Shown here: piece after piece, positions 21,339-35,400 of the stretch | Layout of the letters: each line of letters opens with the position of its first letter | Position numbering within the stretch: position 1 is the first letter of the stretch | From: Protonemura montana | Taxonomy: Eukaryota > Arthropoda > Insecta > Plecoptera > Nemouridae | Direction of reading: 5' to 3' | Length of the DNA stretch: 64,000 nt | Assembly: GCA_947568835.1 (NCBI GenBank) | Contig: OX387603.1 | Coordinates: forward strand, 20,174,651-20,238,650 | The notes under the pieces: generated by a model | The model's database searches: none | Told to the model about the DNA's origin: nothing | Seen by the model: only the letters and a program-made list of their open reading frames with translations | Program-made: the position numbers and the translations under genes

Positions 21339-23178
21339 CAGTATTTTTTCTTTGTAATAAGTAGTATAGTCAAATATCTGAACACCATCAAGCAATTAGA
21401 AAATTTCAGTAACAGTGCCGAGAAAAAAGGACTTGCCCCTGGATAATTGCCCCCGCATAGGTGCAGGGGCACCATGCAGTTACGATTTTTTAATTTAATT
21501 TTATTGACCTTAATCTGTTATTTATCCTCGGTTTCTTATCAGAAAACAGATCAGTTGCATTAGCCTCCTTATGTAATTTTGCCTCTGTTGACATCCCTTT
21601 CAGGTAAAATTAATTTTTCCGAGAAAAATTTCTCAAACATTTTGGATCCCTTAATATTTTTGCTACATGGTTTGTTGTCATTCTGTATTTTGCTGCCAGA
21701 CTAATTAAGTTACAGCGGTAACGTTCTAAAAAATAAGCACATCCGCTCTTTTCTTGACCAGGTGTTGAACTGGTGCTGACATTAACATTGCCTCACCTAT
21801 ATGGTAGTTTTCACATTCACATTTACCATTACCTCACCTAAAAGAGAAAACTTCGTACTGACATAAACCTGGCTGTCTGGATCCTGCTTTATCCACGTTA
21901 CTTGGGACTAGGACTTCGCCCAAGGCGCCCGCTCTGGGCACAGAGCAGTAAGTGTCATGTAAAGTGTCGCGCAGGAAAAATATTTTGTAGGCAACGTGTT
22001 TTGCACTAAATAAGTTTGAAACGTTACCCCTAAAAGTGCCCGAAATTGCCTCGCTGTCTTCCAGACCTGAATAACTCACTATAAGCCATCAGATTCAACC
22101 CGCCAGAAAAAATTGTCCCAAAAGTCCAAAAATTACCAAAATGCACCCCCAAAAAGAGCCTAAATTTTCCCCATGGGTGTTGCAACCTCAACTAAACAAT
22201 GCAAAACGTCAATTCCAAGACGTTCAATAGTTTCGAAAAAAAATCTCAAAAACTGTACAAACGCATAAAGACTAGAATTTTTGCAGAAAGCGCTTTAGCG
22301 CTTTATTATAAGTAGATAACATACTTGCTTTTTACTGCTCCACAGCTCTTTAAATCATTGGAGAGAGCTTTCAAATGAAGTTTTATAAAGTTTAGCAAAC
22401 AGAGAAAAAAATTAGTATAAGTATTTCTCAGAAATGATAAAAAAAATCAGTAATACGATGAGATGAGACTTACATTGGAAGAAGTGAGTTGCAACCACGA
22501 GGCAGTGATTGCGCTGTCCACACAACTATCAGTGCTGACAGTATTTTTGGTACGACTTGAATTGACTGCGAGTTGCCAGGATTGCTCTCAGCTCTTCCTG
22601 ATCTAGGTGATGATCACCAGATACCAAATCTACAAAATTAGCATATGCAGGGATTTGTCTTAATAAATGCAGTATTTGCAAGGTTACAAACAGTAAAATT
22701 GACTTCTTTAATTATATAAATTTGTATAGTTTATCATCCATTCATACAGGTATTTTTTTTTTTGGCATCAATGGGCAATGATTCCAGAGAAATCAAACCA
22801 GCCATTCTCACAGTTGAAGTTTCCTTGGGAGGCACAGTCCCAGGAACTAACAGCACCCAATAGCTGGCCGGAAATACAATGTTCTGCAGTCAGTCTACAC
22901 TTTCCAGCCACTGCATTCGCTGCACACAAATAACCCTTGTCATGTAGGTTTCACAACACACGCATCCGTCCGTTTAGAATGTTTCACTAGATGTCAATGA
23001 GTGGTAACGTCTCAGTTACACTTAAAGAGGGTCATCCATAAAAAAAATTATGACAGAGGTCATAATTCCATGTTTGTTGAAGCTCTAATTAGGTCAAACA
23101 TCCAGTTGAATTGTTATGTTTGGTATGTACTCTGTAAATATCCACAACGTCACACGCAAGTTTAATAATTATTTTGAA
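21339..23178. other. Intergenic and probable crumbs 3' UTR
   Basis: No further gene was seen. Sequence just below 23179 should be crumbs 3' UTR. An AATAAA on the minus strand at 22302-22307 is a candidate polyadenylation signal about 870 nt past the stop. ORFs here are short and lack splice-consistent coding pattern. Confidence 0.45.
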
Positions 23179-23406
23179 CTAAATGAGTCGTTCTTCTGGT
23201 GGCGGTTTCATAACGTTGTCCATTTCTACCCGTGGATTGCAGTATTCCTGTGAGCTCGGACTGTAGGTACCTCGAGTAGCTCGTTTCTTACGTGCCATCG
23301 AGACAAAGAATGAGACGCTGATGGCACCGATCAGAATCAGAGCTCCGACAATAGGTGCAACGATTATCGCCACATCGATGGCGTTGCTTCCTTGCGAGAC
23401 CATTTC
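23179..23406 (-). CDS. crb: Crumbs last exon: membrane span, FERM-binding motif, ERLI
   Basis: The membrane segment [20 protein letters not shown] is followed by the 38-residue cytoplasmic tail (23182-23295). The tail has [14 protein letters not shown], the juxtamembrane FERM-binding and aPKC-target region, and ends in PPPEERLI, the PDZ ligand for Stardust/Pals1. The tail is nearly identical to the fly protein as I remember it, which makes this the most diagnostic part of the gene. The stop codon is at 23179-23181. Confidence 0.98.
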   Translation of the reverse strand, partial: EMVSQGSNAIDVAIIVAPIVGALILIGAISVSFFVSMARKKRATRGTYSPSSQEYCNPRVEMDNVMKPPPEERLI

Positions 23407-26400
23407 CTGCGAATGAAATATGCATCAGACTCGATGATCACTGGATGATTTAATTGCTACATAGGAAACATATGCCGGTTTGAAACTCACGACTGTGCAG
23501 TTCGGCCCGGTCCACCCTTCGGTGCATTTGCACAGGAAATTTGGGGCCGTAACGCAGAGTGGTGTGCATTCGCCATCATGCTGACATGGTGGCTCCTGAA
23601 AAAAATCAATACCATTCAATAATCAGAGACATCACTGTTAAGATCCCCTTAAAATTGTGAATCTATTTTGGAGCTAGAAGCTGAACTAAACCTTTGGATG
23701 TTATATTAATTTAGAACCATCACAGCCATCCTGTGTTTAATGAAAGCAAAGACAAACCTCAGAGCAAGGGTCGGTAAACTGGCAGGCGGTTCCGCAGGCT
23801 CCTCGGTCGCAGGCGCAGTTGTATCCACCATCGTTGTTGACACAAATCCCTTGCCCGCATAACGCTTCCCCCGTCTGACATTCATCAACGTCCCGCTCGC
23901 ATTGCTGTCCCTCAAAACCTGCAAACAAGCATCTGATGAGCTAACCCATCTGGAACTTGAAGAAGACGCAGGGGTATTAAGTCTATTTTCTTTTTGGAAA
24001 AATCAAAACAAAAATAAAAAACCACAACATTAACCCTAAGCTAATTTTTCTTGCAAACTAGACCAGCTCTGTTGCTCTTCTCTTCACCTCTTTTAAAAAC
24101 AGGTATTTTTAAATGTTTATGCATTAATTTGACTTTGGTTTTCATACAGCAATATTGGAGTAAAATATTAATTAATCATTTTGATAGCTTAATTGATGAT
24201 TATTTATTGATTATTGGGGTCTAGCAATGCACTGTTTTGATATCTGGCCATGCGGCACTGGTCTAATGGCGTCGATGAATGAGTGGATGGTGATGGTGGT
24301 GAGGATGAACCTAACCTAGCCTAGAAGGGAGAAGGGGAAACCCAGTGATGACACATAGGCTACTCGTGTCAAAGAGCAGCAAGGGGACCAATGGCTTAGT
24401 GACCCCTCTGAAGGACGGTAAGTTGCGAAAAACAGAATTCCTCCATAAGTCCACGCTGTCGAGAGGTTGATAAGCAAAGCCAATGAAGTTGCTGTATTGT
24501 TCATCCCTCCAACCTCTCTTCCGAACAGAACTGGCCATGAGTATGATGGTCAACCATTCAATTGCACGTATTTTCTTTTTATCTTTTTTTCATTAAACTG
24601 GGCTTGTTCAATGAGCCAATTAATCAGGCTTTCCATACACTTAACCCTAGAGTTACCTGTCTGTGAACAGTCGCACGTAAACTGGTCCACACCGTCGATG
24701 CAGCGGCCCTTGTGCAGACATCGTGGCGCTTTATCAGAACCAGGGGCACACTCGTCGATATCCACCTCGCAGAAGCGGCCTGTGAAGCCAGGTAAGCAGT
24801 CGCAGCGGGGGGACTCGTTGGCTGTGTCGCAATTGCCGCCGTTGCGGCATGGATCCGCGTCACAGTAAGCAATGTCGCACATTGGGCCCTCATAACCAGG
24901 TACGCACTCGCAGGTGAAGTTGTCGTTCGTCACAGGGTCTGCGCAGAAAATCAGTCTGGTTAAAAACTTAAGAGGTTCTTTCTAGTTTTGGCAAGCTGGT
25001 CACAATGCAGTTTACGATTGGAGTTAGCAAACTTTTATGATAACACTCCTTTGGATATCAGAGCGGTGATTTAAGACTTTGAAATTGTCTAAAAAATAGA
25101 TGCGATACTAAAATAACTTGGAATGACTCTGCCTAATTAAACCATATTATTTTTTCCTTGCCTGCTTTTGGAAGCTATTTGAAACTAATAAATGGCATTG
25201 ACTTGATTTTTTCATCAACTCTACAAATTTTCCAAATTGTGGGCACATTGGTTCAGTATATTTGAGTATTTAAGTGTAGTTTAGTATATTAGTATATTAA
25301 GGGACTTTCACAACTTCATTTTTGTTTTCTTTGTATGAACCTTAACTGTATTATATGTCTATAATTGTGAAAAATTAAAAGATTAAATAAATTGTAATAA
25401 TGCACAAGCATTCTTTTAGGTTCTGGGACTGGCACTCACTCTTGACGTTCCTGCAGGTGGAGCCTGCGCGACAAGGTAGGTTCTCGCATGTGATTGGTCT
25501 GAGGTATTCACAGTGCTCGCCCATGAACTCCTCGGTGCAGTTGCACTGGAAGCTGCCAAGCAAGTCCAGGCACGAGCCACTGTTCTGGCACGGGTTTGAA
25601 GCACACTCGTCGATGTCTTGGTCACAGCTGCAAGACCACACGTACGACATTAGATCACTACCTGCATTGCTTACAAAATTTGACTTCGATGAGTGGCTAG
25701 TATAAAGATCAATGATAGATTAACAAGTAAAATGGCACTCTAATCCCATTTATCCATGGTCATACACAATGTCAATAAGTCTTAAAGAAACAAAAAATAT
25801 ACTTGAAAGTTTTGTTTAGACCTGAGAGGCTAGTGGCTCAGGGGCTAGGGGACACTGATCATGAAAGAAGACTGCTCCATGCATGCATTCGAACAGTTTT
25901 ATAGACAGCCATTAACATCTAGTACTGCCAGCTGCCACAAATCAAAAGGTGTTTTTAAATCTTTGCAGTTCAGTACATTTTTAATATTTTTATCTACAGA
26001 ATAATAGTCAAGCGACTGGACTACATATGTTAAGTGAAAGCGCTCAGGCTAAGTTATCTTACTTACAGCCATCCTCTCCAGCCCAATACACACTGACAAG
26101 TGTAGTTTGCAGTGCCGTCTATGCACTTGGCCTCGTTCCTGCACTCATTCTCCAAACATTCGTCGATGTCTACAGAGCAGTCGTCCGCGCGGAATCCAGG
26201 CGGACACGTGCACACGTATGACTCGCTGGGGTCGGCACAGGTGCCTGCGTTGTGGCACTCGTGCTCGAAACATAGCACGCACGAGACGTTTTCGTCGGCA
26301 GCTGCACCCGACTGTAGTTGGAAGTAGTCGGTGCCCGTGTCGTTCGCCGAGCGAAGGCTTTCTGATGTGAAAAACGGCAGCAGGAAGTTGCCGATGCGAA

Positions 26401-29400
26401 CCTCGCCCAAGCAGCCCTGTTCAGCGAGGATTGCTCTATTAGGTTTGGAAGACTTGTTATGTGTTCAAACAGAGAATCGAGATCGTCACATGAAATGTCC
26501 TTGTCCTTATAATTATTGTCTTCATGAATTAAAATCAGAAGGGATCCACATTTTTTGAAAATTTTGTATAGTTTTTACAGTTTTTTAATAGTTTGCAGCT
26601 AAATGAATTTAATGTTCAGGAGAAACTCTTGAACTAACCAATGTAGATCAATTTTTGTGCTATCCAGTTTTCTTTAGATAGGCAATGTGAAACTTATTTT
26701 ACTTAAATATCTTGATGGTACCTTGAAGTACGAGCCTGTCAGCGACGCAAGTGGTGAGCTAGCTGCTCCAATAGCAGTGATGGGAATATCCACGTCGTTT
26801 CCGTCCATGGGGTTTACAGTGGCAGACTCGCCAACAGTCGTTTCGCCGCTGACAGTGTAGCTGTGTTTGTCCGATGCCGCGGACTGTTCAGCCGTCAAGT
26901 CTGAGATGCTTCGGATCTCCGTGCCGCTTCCCAGTGAGATCTTGCCGTGGCGAATTAGGTCCTCCCAAGCACCCAGGGGGAAGCTGTCTGCCACAAACGA
27001 CTGGCCAGCTTCTTCGCTGGCTCCCTGAGCAGAGAAGGATATTTGAGTAAGTGCTGTTTTTCACCTAATATACTCCTGGATTTTTAATGATGACTTTATT
27101 AAGAATAAAGTGATAGATAATCAATAGCAAGAGCTATGCTGGCTATAGTATGAGATTAATATCCTAACAAAACGTGTGCAAATCAATAAAAGTTGCATTT
27201 TTTAACTAAAAACCATTCTATATTTGAAACAGCTTTAATAGCTTAAACCCCAATAATAATGTACCTTGAAACCTGCTGTGATAGAGCCATCTTCTTTAAC
27301 AGCGAGCACGATAGCTGACCAATTTCCGTCAGATTCCTTGCGGAAGCGGTGCAGCCTTCCGATGGTGGAGTTGTCCAATTTCCACGCCACTGTCACCTGG
27401 TCTCGGTACACGGACACGGAGACATACTCGTCGCCCGTTTCCGATGAAATGTGCAGCAGCGTTCCACCTGAAAAACATGCACGTCACTTGAATATCATAC
27501 AGATTGAAGAGTTCACAGCAAAACACTTTTAATGGAAAGTAAATTAAAAACTAGATAACTTAATTATTTTTCCTCAGAACTACAGAGATTGAAAAGAATG
27601 TATCGATAAAATAAAGGGAAAGTTATGCAATGCCAGTTATGTCAGCTCTCGAAAACTCTTAGCTATAACTGCTGCAGTTCTATAGAAAGAAATTTCAATC
27701 CCGTCCTTGGTATTGGGTAACAAATGGTGTGCACAAAGTGTTAACTGAACTAACCTGTCTGACTGCGATAGTTGATTTCAACAGTGTTCAGCGGTGGAAG
27801 AACCTCTTCCGGCACTGGAAGGGGTATGTTGAACCCGTAGTCTAGTGTGGTGTTGATTCCATCAAATGTCATGTTTGCGACACACTCGTAGCCATCGTCA
27901 AGGTTGCGGCAGACGCTCGACGGCGGGCAATATTTCACCGTGCAGAACTCCATCTCCTGGCAGTTCTTGCCTTTCGAGCCGGGCAAGCAGTCACATCTGT
28001 GGGACACAAAGTATTAAGCGCTGCCACCATGGTTTGCCCTCTATCAGTGTTAGTTGAAATGATCAACGCAGAGATTTACAAGGATTGAGAATTAGTATCA
28101 ACAATTGAATAAAAAAATTAATTTAATTTAAGAAGGTATTGACAACCTTCTTTTCGTCTGTATAACTAATCTAGGTTTCTGATCGTCTAGCAATTGAATC
28201 GAGCAATTAGATATTAAATAAAAGTTAAGAAATCTACGAGATAAAACTTAAAACCTAAAACTAATGCATAATCCAAAACAATAACGAGTACCAATTCAAT
28301 GGCAATTTCACATTTGCATGCAAAAATCATGTGAGAAGAAGTGACTACACATAGTTTTAATAAGCATCAATAATAGATAATCATCATAACAAACAATATG
28401 TTTAAAAACGTTCAATCAAAACGGAATGATGTTTGCCTAGCGATTACCAATTTAGCTGCATCTGCGTCTGAAGAGAAAACTCACCGACTAGTATTCAGAA
28501 AACAATTATCTTCCAATTGACAGCTATAAGAGGCAGGACACAATGTTAAACTGTAACTAAATATCTCACTAATACCTATATTGCAACAACAAGTTTAATT
28601 TAATCTGCCTCTTTCTTTATGTCATAACCAAACTAACCATTACTTTCACCAAGCTAACCTGTCTTCAACAAACTAAATAAGATGACGCAAGACTTGGGAT
28701 GAAATATGTGCAGTCAAGATTGGAACCAAGAATACACAATTCACTTCTGTAAATCGCCAGTAACCTGATGTAACAAGTTTAAGTCATTAAGGGAAACATC
28801 CTACCACTTGCTTTCTTACAATTAATAGCTCGTAAGATTGGTGTTTTCTCGGTAAAGGTTGGGGATCTCGGAAACTTACATGTAGTCGTTCCAGATGTTG
28901 CGGCAGGTGCCTTTGCTCTTGCATGGTTCCGTTCGGCAGGAGTTGTCAGCCTGCACGCCCTCAATCACGGATTGTAGTGACACCTGGCCAAACGGCCGCA
29001 GTGGCTCTAGATCGTCAGCAACTAGTTTGTAGAACTCGACCACCATCACCTCGGAACCGTTGCGAATCTGAGCACAATAAGAAACAACCAATGTAATGAG
29101 AGAGGGACTGCAAGGTACTGGATTTATATGGTTATAAGTACTGAGCGCAGTTCACAAGTATCTCCCTATTCTCCTTTAACAAAGACAGTGACAATCAGCC
29201 TTTCACTAAATACAATCTTCATACTGGAATGACGTTCTAATGTTGAAAAACCAATTTGGAATAAAAAGAATTATTATTATTAATATTATTATTATTATTA
29301 AAAGCAACCTGCAAAGAAGAGTTGAAATGATAGCGTTGAGATTTTCCGGCAGTCATACCTGCACATCCTGGATAACGCCCTTGAAGTTTCGTCCTAGTTG

Positions 29401-32400
29401 AAGCTCCTGCACATCCAGTTGGCCAGTAGCGCTGATGGTCTTGCGGAAATACTCGGTGCCGTTGATCTTAACTTGGATCAGTGTCACATTGCGCACCACC
29501 TTGACCAAGGAGAAAACATCTATCAGTTTAAAACAATCAATATCATGGACCCTTTCCAGTGTCGATCCCATCCTATGGCCTCCTTTTTAAACTCTATGAG
29601 AGCTTTCATGAGAACTACTGGCAAGGTCCACAGACAAAATAACAGAAATATCTGATCAGACTTTGGAAATGGAGGTGAGTCTGTAGCAGGCAGATATATT
29701 TTTCTAGTCATTTTAGTCACACTAGTCACACTAGTCATTTTAGAGATGGTTTTGAGTGTGCTTAGAAATTAATTTATTTTCAATTAAGTAAATGCAGATA
29801 GTTAAAAAAAATCACTATCACTAAAGTTTTAATAATAATTGGAAGGTGTTAATTGAAATGTGCATTGCTATGATTTGATGATGAACATTTTGGATAGTGA
29901 CAGGTACCACCACTAGACTGAGATTTGCCTGATGAGGCTAAATTTTCTTGTGAAATGCAACATATGATGTATGCTAATCTCAGTCCAAGAAAATCAAAGA
30001 TTCTATTGAATTCCACTAGACCAGCATTCAAATCAAGCTGACTGACCTGAATGAGATGATTGTTTCCGTCCGACAGCCTCACACCACCGACAGTGTACGA
30101 CTCATTATTGCCATTGAACTGGATCTTGACCCCGAGCTCGCCGCCCTCAAGATTTGCGGCAATGAACGTCTTGTTTGGCGCGTCGGACGTGCCCATGTGG
30201 AAGATGTCGCCGCGTTCCTGGCGTGTACGCACAAACATCGAGATGTCCATTATGCTGCGAACTGCCTTGCGCTGTGCGTCATTCACCTCCACAGTCACCA
30301 GGCTGTCGGTCGTGTTCTCATAGCCAAACGTGGCCGGAGTCAGTTCTGCGGGGAGAAAGTTTCAGTTTGTTTTCATCGTTTCTACCTGTGTCAATATTGT
30401 TGGACTGGTCACATTTTTACTTAGAATGAAACCAAAGAAGTCCTGACATTACTGAAGGTGTGAAATAAATGTTTCAACAAGTTCTCAAATAAGAAAATTA
30501 TCAAAGCGGTAATTTAAAACCTGGTTATAATACATACTAAATAAAGGAGTTCCATGAGGAATTTCTCCGCCATTTTTACCCCAAAATTGGAAGCAACTGT
30601 CTGCCATTATTACAGACTGAAATAGTTGTATGGATGGATAGTATTAAAAGTATGTATAAGCCCATAAAGTACATGTAGTCAGAAATCTCCACACACCATA
30701 TTGACAAATATGCCCCATGTACGGCCGTGGGCACTCGCACACAAAGGTTTTCCACTGGTCGGAGCATTCGCCGTCGCTCTGACATGGGTTGGGCCGGCAC
30801 TGATCCTTGCGTGGACAGCCAACCTCGACTCCAAGTGACTTCACGTATGGCAGCGTTGGGTCGTTTGGCAAAACCCAGTTGTTGTTGATCACGATGTCCT
30901 CCATGCAGCCCGTGAAGTGCGGCCACCCGTGGCTCAGCTTGCGCAGGTTGGCCTCGGCGCCGGCCAGGTATGTCGTTGCGAAGCTAGTGTGTGTCGCGTT
31001 GAAGTCTTCTCGTCGGTCGATCGGGTAGATCGTCTGCTCCTCGTTGGCTGCCATCACTAGGTGGGTGCTGTTGATCGCCACAAATACCTGTGGGGGGTTG
31101 GACGTCATGAACAGGCCGAAATAATTTCTTCAGAAATTACCTATCAAATCAACCTCTATGCAGAATACACTAGCATTAACTTTTGCAACAGAGGAAATTG
31201 TTTGTTCCTAATGCTTTTTTTTTGGCTCATGACTTCTAATTTTTACCTATTCTTGGCAGTCACAAGTTTCAATTTAAAACAAATTTACTTGCACTATATG
31301 CTCACTCAGAAAGAGGTTCTATTTAATAACTGAAAACATCCAGGATGTAGGGTTGTAAAGTATAAATAGGGTTTGATGTTTGTTCCCTATTTCCCTGCCT
31401 AGCCAATGAGATACCATAATTTTAAGTAAACACACAGTTACATTCTGATAGGCTATTAAATGGCCTTGAGAGAATTCATTCTTGTCCACTTGCATCTTCA
31501 TACCTTGTGCCAATTGCTGTCGTTGAGACCCGATCCAATGAACGCGCCCTCCCACTTGTTCAGGAGGCTTGAGTGCAGGTTGAGTCGTCCGTCGACAAGC
31601 CCCAGCACGTAGTATGTCGGCCCGCGCCCCAGGGCTACCAACCCATTGGGCAGTGTTGTGCGGAACCGGAACTGGATGTCGTAACCTTCGTCACGGCTCG
31701 TGTTAGCCATCACGTACGCCTCCCCGTCCAGGGACATTGTTGTTATCTGCGCATGCAAACACACACTGTTACTCAAAAATGTCAGTTACGATATGGCAAT
31801 TGACCAAACACGGGATTAATGACAGCACAGTTGGCACTACACTAAAAAGCTGCTGGTTTAGATTTTGGGTTCGATCAACTCGATCAATTGCAATGAATTG
31901 CAAGTTTCAAATTAGAATAATTTTTATTAATCGATCCAATATTCTTAAAAGGATACCCTCCGACTCAAATTAATCCAAACATTTTAACAAGAATTTGGGC
32001 TGTCTATGATGGCTTTGATCAATTCAAAATGAAACTCAAATCACCAAACAACACCGCAAATATAACATTCAAACTCTTATAAATACCTCTCTATCGATGC
32101 TACTATTTCACTCGCAGGAACGAAAGACACCCCCCCCCCCCCCCTGCTACTTTTACAGTTCATTTTGTTAACTAACAATGTATGAAGAAGCCACTTCACT
32201 GAGAATTCTGTAACATTTCATCCTACAAATAAATAGTTAATATTGTGAGTTTTGACCGCTCACCTTATCGCAGGTATCTCCGTGGAAGCCATTGGAGCAA
32301 GTACAGTTGAACTTGTGTTGGGTTTCGTTCTCAAGGTACGGCTGGCAAGTTCCACTGTTCTTACAAGGTAAGTCGTCGCACCCGGTCAGCTTCTCTGAGC

Positions 32401-35400
32401 AGTTCTTTCCTCCATACCTTTATGAACAAGCCACAATAACAATATTATTAAAAAAAAAACTAATGATTTTCCAAAGACACTTACCTCTATTTGCCAGGCT
32501 GAGTTTTGGAAATTATCACATCAATATTTCAAAGCTTATATTAACTTAATATTTTATTTAATTAGCTTGCATTAGGCTATGAAACCCTGTGGATGACCAA
32601 AAAAAAGATAACACAGCAATACTCAGTTTGGAAAATCATATGAATGAATGCTTATGCTTAATTTCTTAACACCTAGTTCTTAAACACCTTGTTCATATCT
32701 GCCTAAGTCCAATCATGTGATAATTATTAAATTCAATCTCACCCTTGATGGCAGTTACAGAGGTAGTCAGCCAGCTGGTCGAGGCAATCTCCAAAGATGC
32801 ACGGCTTGAGCAGTTTGCACTCGTCGATCTCGAGCTCGCAGAGAAGGCCCTCGTAGCCTGGGCTACAGTCGCAGGTGAAGTTGCCAACACCGTCCACACA
32901 CTTGCTTGACGCATGGCACGGGTTGCTCTCGCACTCGTCGATGTTCTTCTGGCAGTTATCACCCTCGATGCCAGGAATGCACATGCACGCGTAGCTGGTG
33001 AAAAATAACGTAGCAGATAACGTACCAGAAATGTTCAACCATATAGGAAATTGAGGCTAGTGCCCTGGTAGCCAAGGTAAATGTATGTGGGAATTCTGGA
33101 AGGTATGATGCATTGTCGAGGAAAACCAATCCTTTGGTACAAAGGGTATGTGACTTTCCTTATATCATGTGATATGATCAATCATGGAATAAAAAAATTA
33201 ATAAAAAAAATCTGAATATAAGGTATTTTTGAAGGAAGATAACTGTGTATCTTAAGTACATGAAGGATTAAACGAGAAAAAAACTTGAAGCAAAGTCAAC
33301 AAATAATTTCCGTACGCTCTCCATAACCAAATGCAGTTGATCAACAGTGCAAGCAAATTCTCTGGACTCACCCGTTGGCGTTGGCATAGCTGAACTCAGT
33401 ATCGAATCTTTCCAACGGTGGCAAGTGCTCCGGTTCATCACCCTCGACCGGGCGGTACAGACTCTGGTCTGAGAACTCAAAGCAGGTCCCGCCGAACTGG
33501 CAAGGCGTACTATCGCACTCGTGGAAGTCGGTCTCGCATTTCGTTCCTGGACAAATACAACAGTGGATGATTTAATTAGATGACAACAAGAGTCTTTGAA
33601 TAGTTATGTGCAGCATAAGATTGTAATATACTGGTCACCATTTATTAATTTTGCACTACCCAGTACCACAGCAATTGTGGTAGCAAGGTGAGAAATATTT
33701 TATTAATAATCCATTTCAATCAACAAATCTATATTGTCAAATATCAAGCCTCAAGTCCTTATCTAGGGTATGTAGTCTCTCACAGCAGCAATTCAAACAA
33801 GGATAAAAATTTAATCTGAAACAATGTATATTTTCTTTTCATATTTATATTAAATTTTTTATCATAGTCCTGACAGTCGTTGTTTTGCCTTGACCCATCT
33901 GCCAGACTACGGTGAAACGACACTTACCCGTATACCCCGGATGGCACTGGCACATGAACTCGTTGATTCCGTCCACGCAGGTGCCTCCATTTGAGCAAGT
34001 ATCTGACTGGCAGTCGTTGATGTTATTCTCGCAGTGATCCCCCTCGAAGCCAGTACCCGTGCAGTTGCAGAAGTACTCGTTAATCTCGTCAATACATCTC
34101 CCCTCGTTCTGGCACGGAGATGACTGAGCAATAGAAGGAAATGCTTTAGAAGTGGAAGTAAGGGAATATAAAAATGTCCCCACATGTATTTATTTGTTTA
34201 AAAAAAATGTGAGTCTGCCACAACACAATAATAGTTTTAAAAGTAAAATAAATACGAAATTGGTTACGCTGGTTATAGGAACATTATGCATAACGTATGT
34301 TTTAGACCCAAAATTTAACTTCTTTATAGAATCAAGTCGCTTCTACAGTAAAGAGGGAGTTTTAGGATTATTTTTTAGCCCAGCAAATAAATAAACATTG
34401 GGAAAATTGCAATTGCAAAATAATGACTGGGGCATTGAAAAAAAGCTGTTTTCACGCACTGCCCCTGTCCTCGGGTAAACCATTGGCTGCACTTACTGCA
34501 CACTCATCAATGTTGGTCTCGCAGCTTTCGCCCTCAAGTCCCGCGGGGCAGACACATGAGTATGTGGCGATGCCGTCAAGGCACGTTGACCCCTCCGCAC
34601 ACGGACTGGATGCACACTCGTCGATATTCTCGCTGCAAACCTTGCCTGCAGACAAGTGTATGTTAAAACATCGCCCTAAACGACTTAATAACAGAAACAT
34701 TTACAGATGCTTCACAATGCTCATTCTTACATCGCACTCAATTTATCTGTTTTTTTTTGTGTTTTAGCATTATCCAAAAAGATAATGGATAACAACGTGA
34801 TATTTAAAGGCATTTTTTTTTTTTAATCAAGCAAGTTCTCGGGTCTAATGATGTTGGTAAATAATTTTAACGGTAATTTTGGTTAATGATTAACAAAAAG
34901 AGCATTGTGAGTGAGGGTAACATCTCCAATTACTTATTTCAGTTTAAAAAAAATTTTGACTGCAGTTGACTGCACTCCTAAGTGGAACAGTAATTTTTTA
35001 ATCACCGATAATATTTTTAGTCTCCTGCATCAAGGGCATAAAATGAGCTGTGCCAATCGTTGTAAGAGTCTAGGGTAAGTCTTACCGGCGTAGCCCGCGA
35101 AGCAGGTGCATTCGAACATGTTTACTCGGTCAGTGCAGTTGCCGTGCTTGCAGGGCATAGTCAAACACTCATCAATGTCCAGCTGGCAGTGGTCCCCAGA
35201 GTAGCCGGGCCGGCAGAAACACTCGTAGCCACCCAGATTGTTGCGGCAGATGCCGGAGTGGCAGAGTGTGGTGTTCAGAGCACATTCGTCAATGTCAACA
35301 TCGCAGTACGGGCCTGGCAAGCATTGATCAGGTCAATTGGCAGGTTGAGATGAGTGGATTAATATGATGAGCAACAAGAGAATGAAATGTCCAAGTGGGA

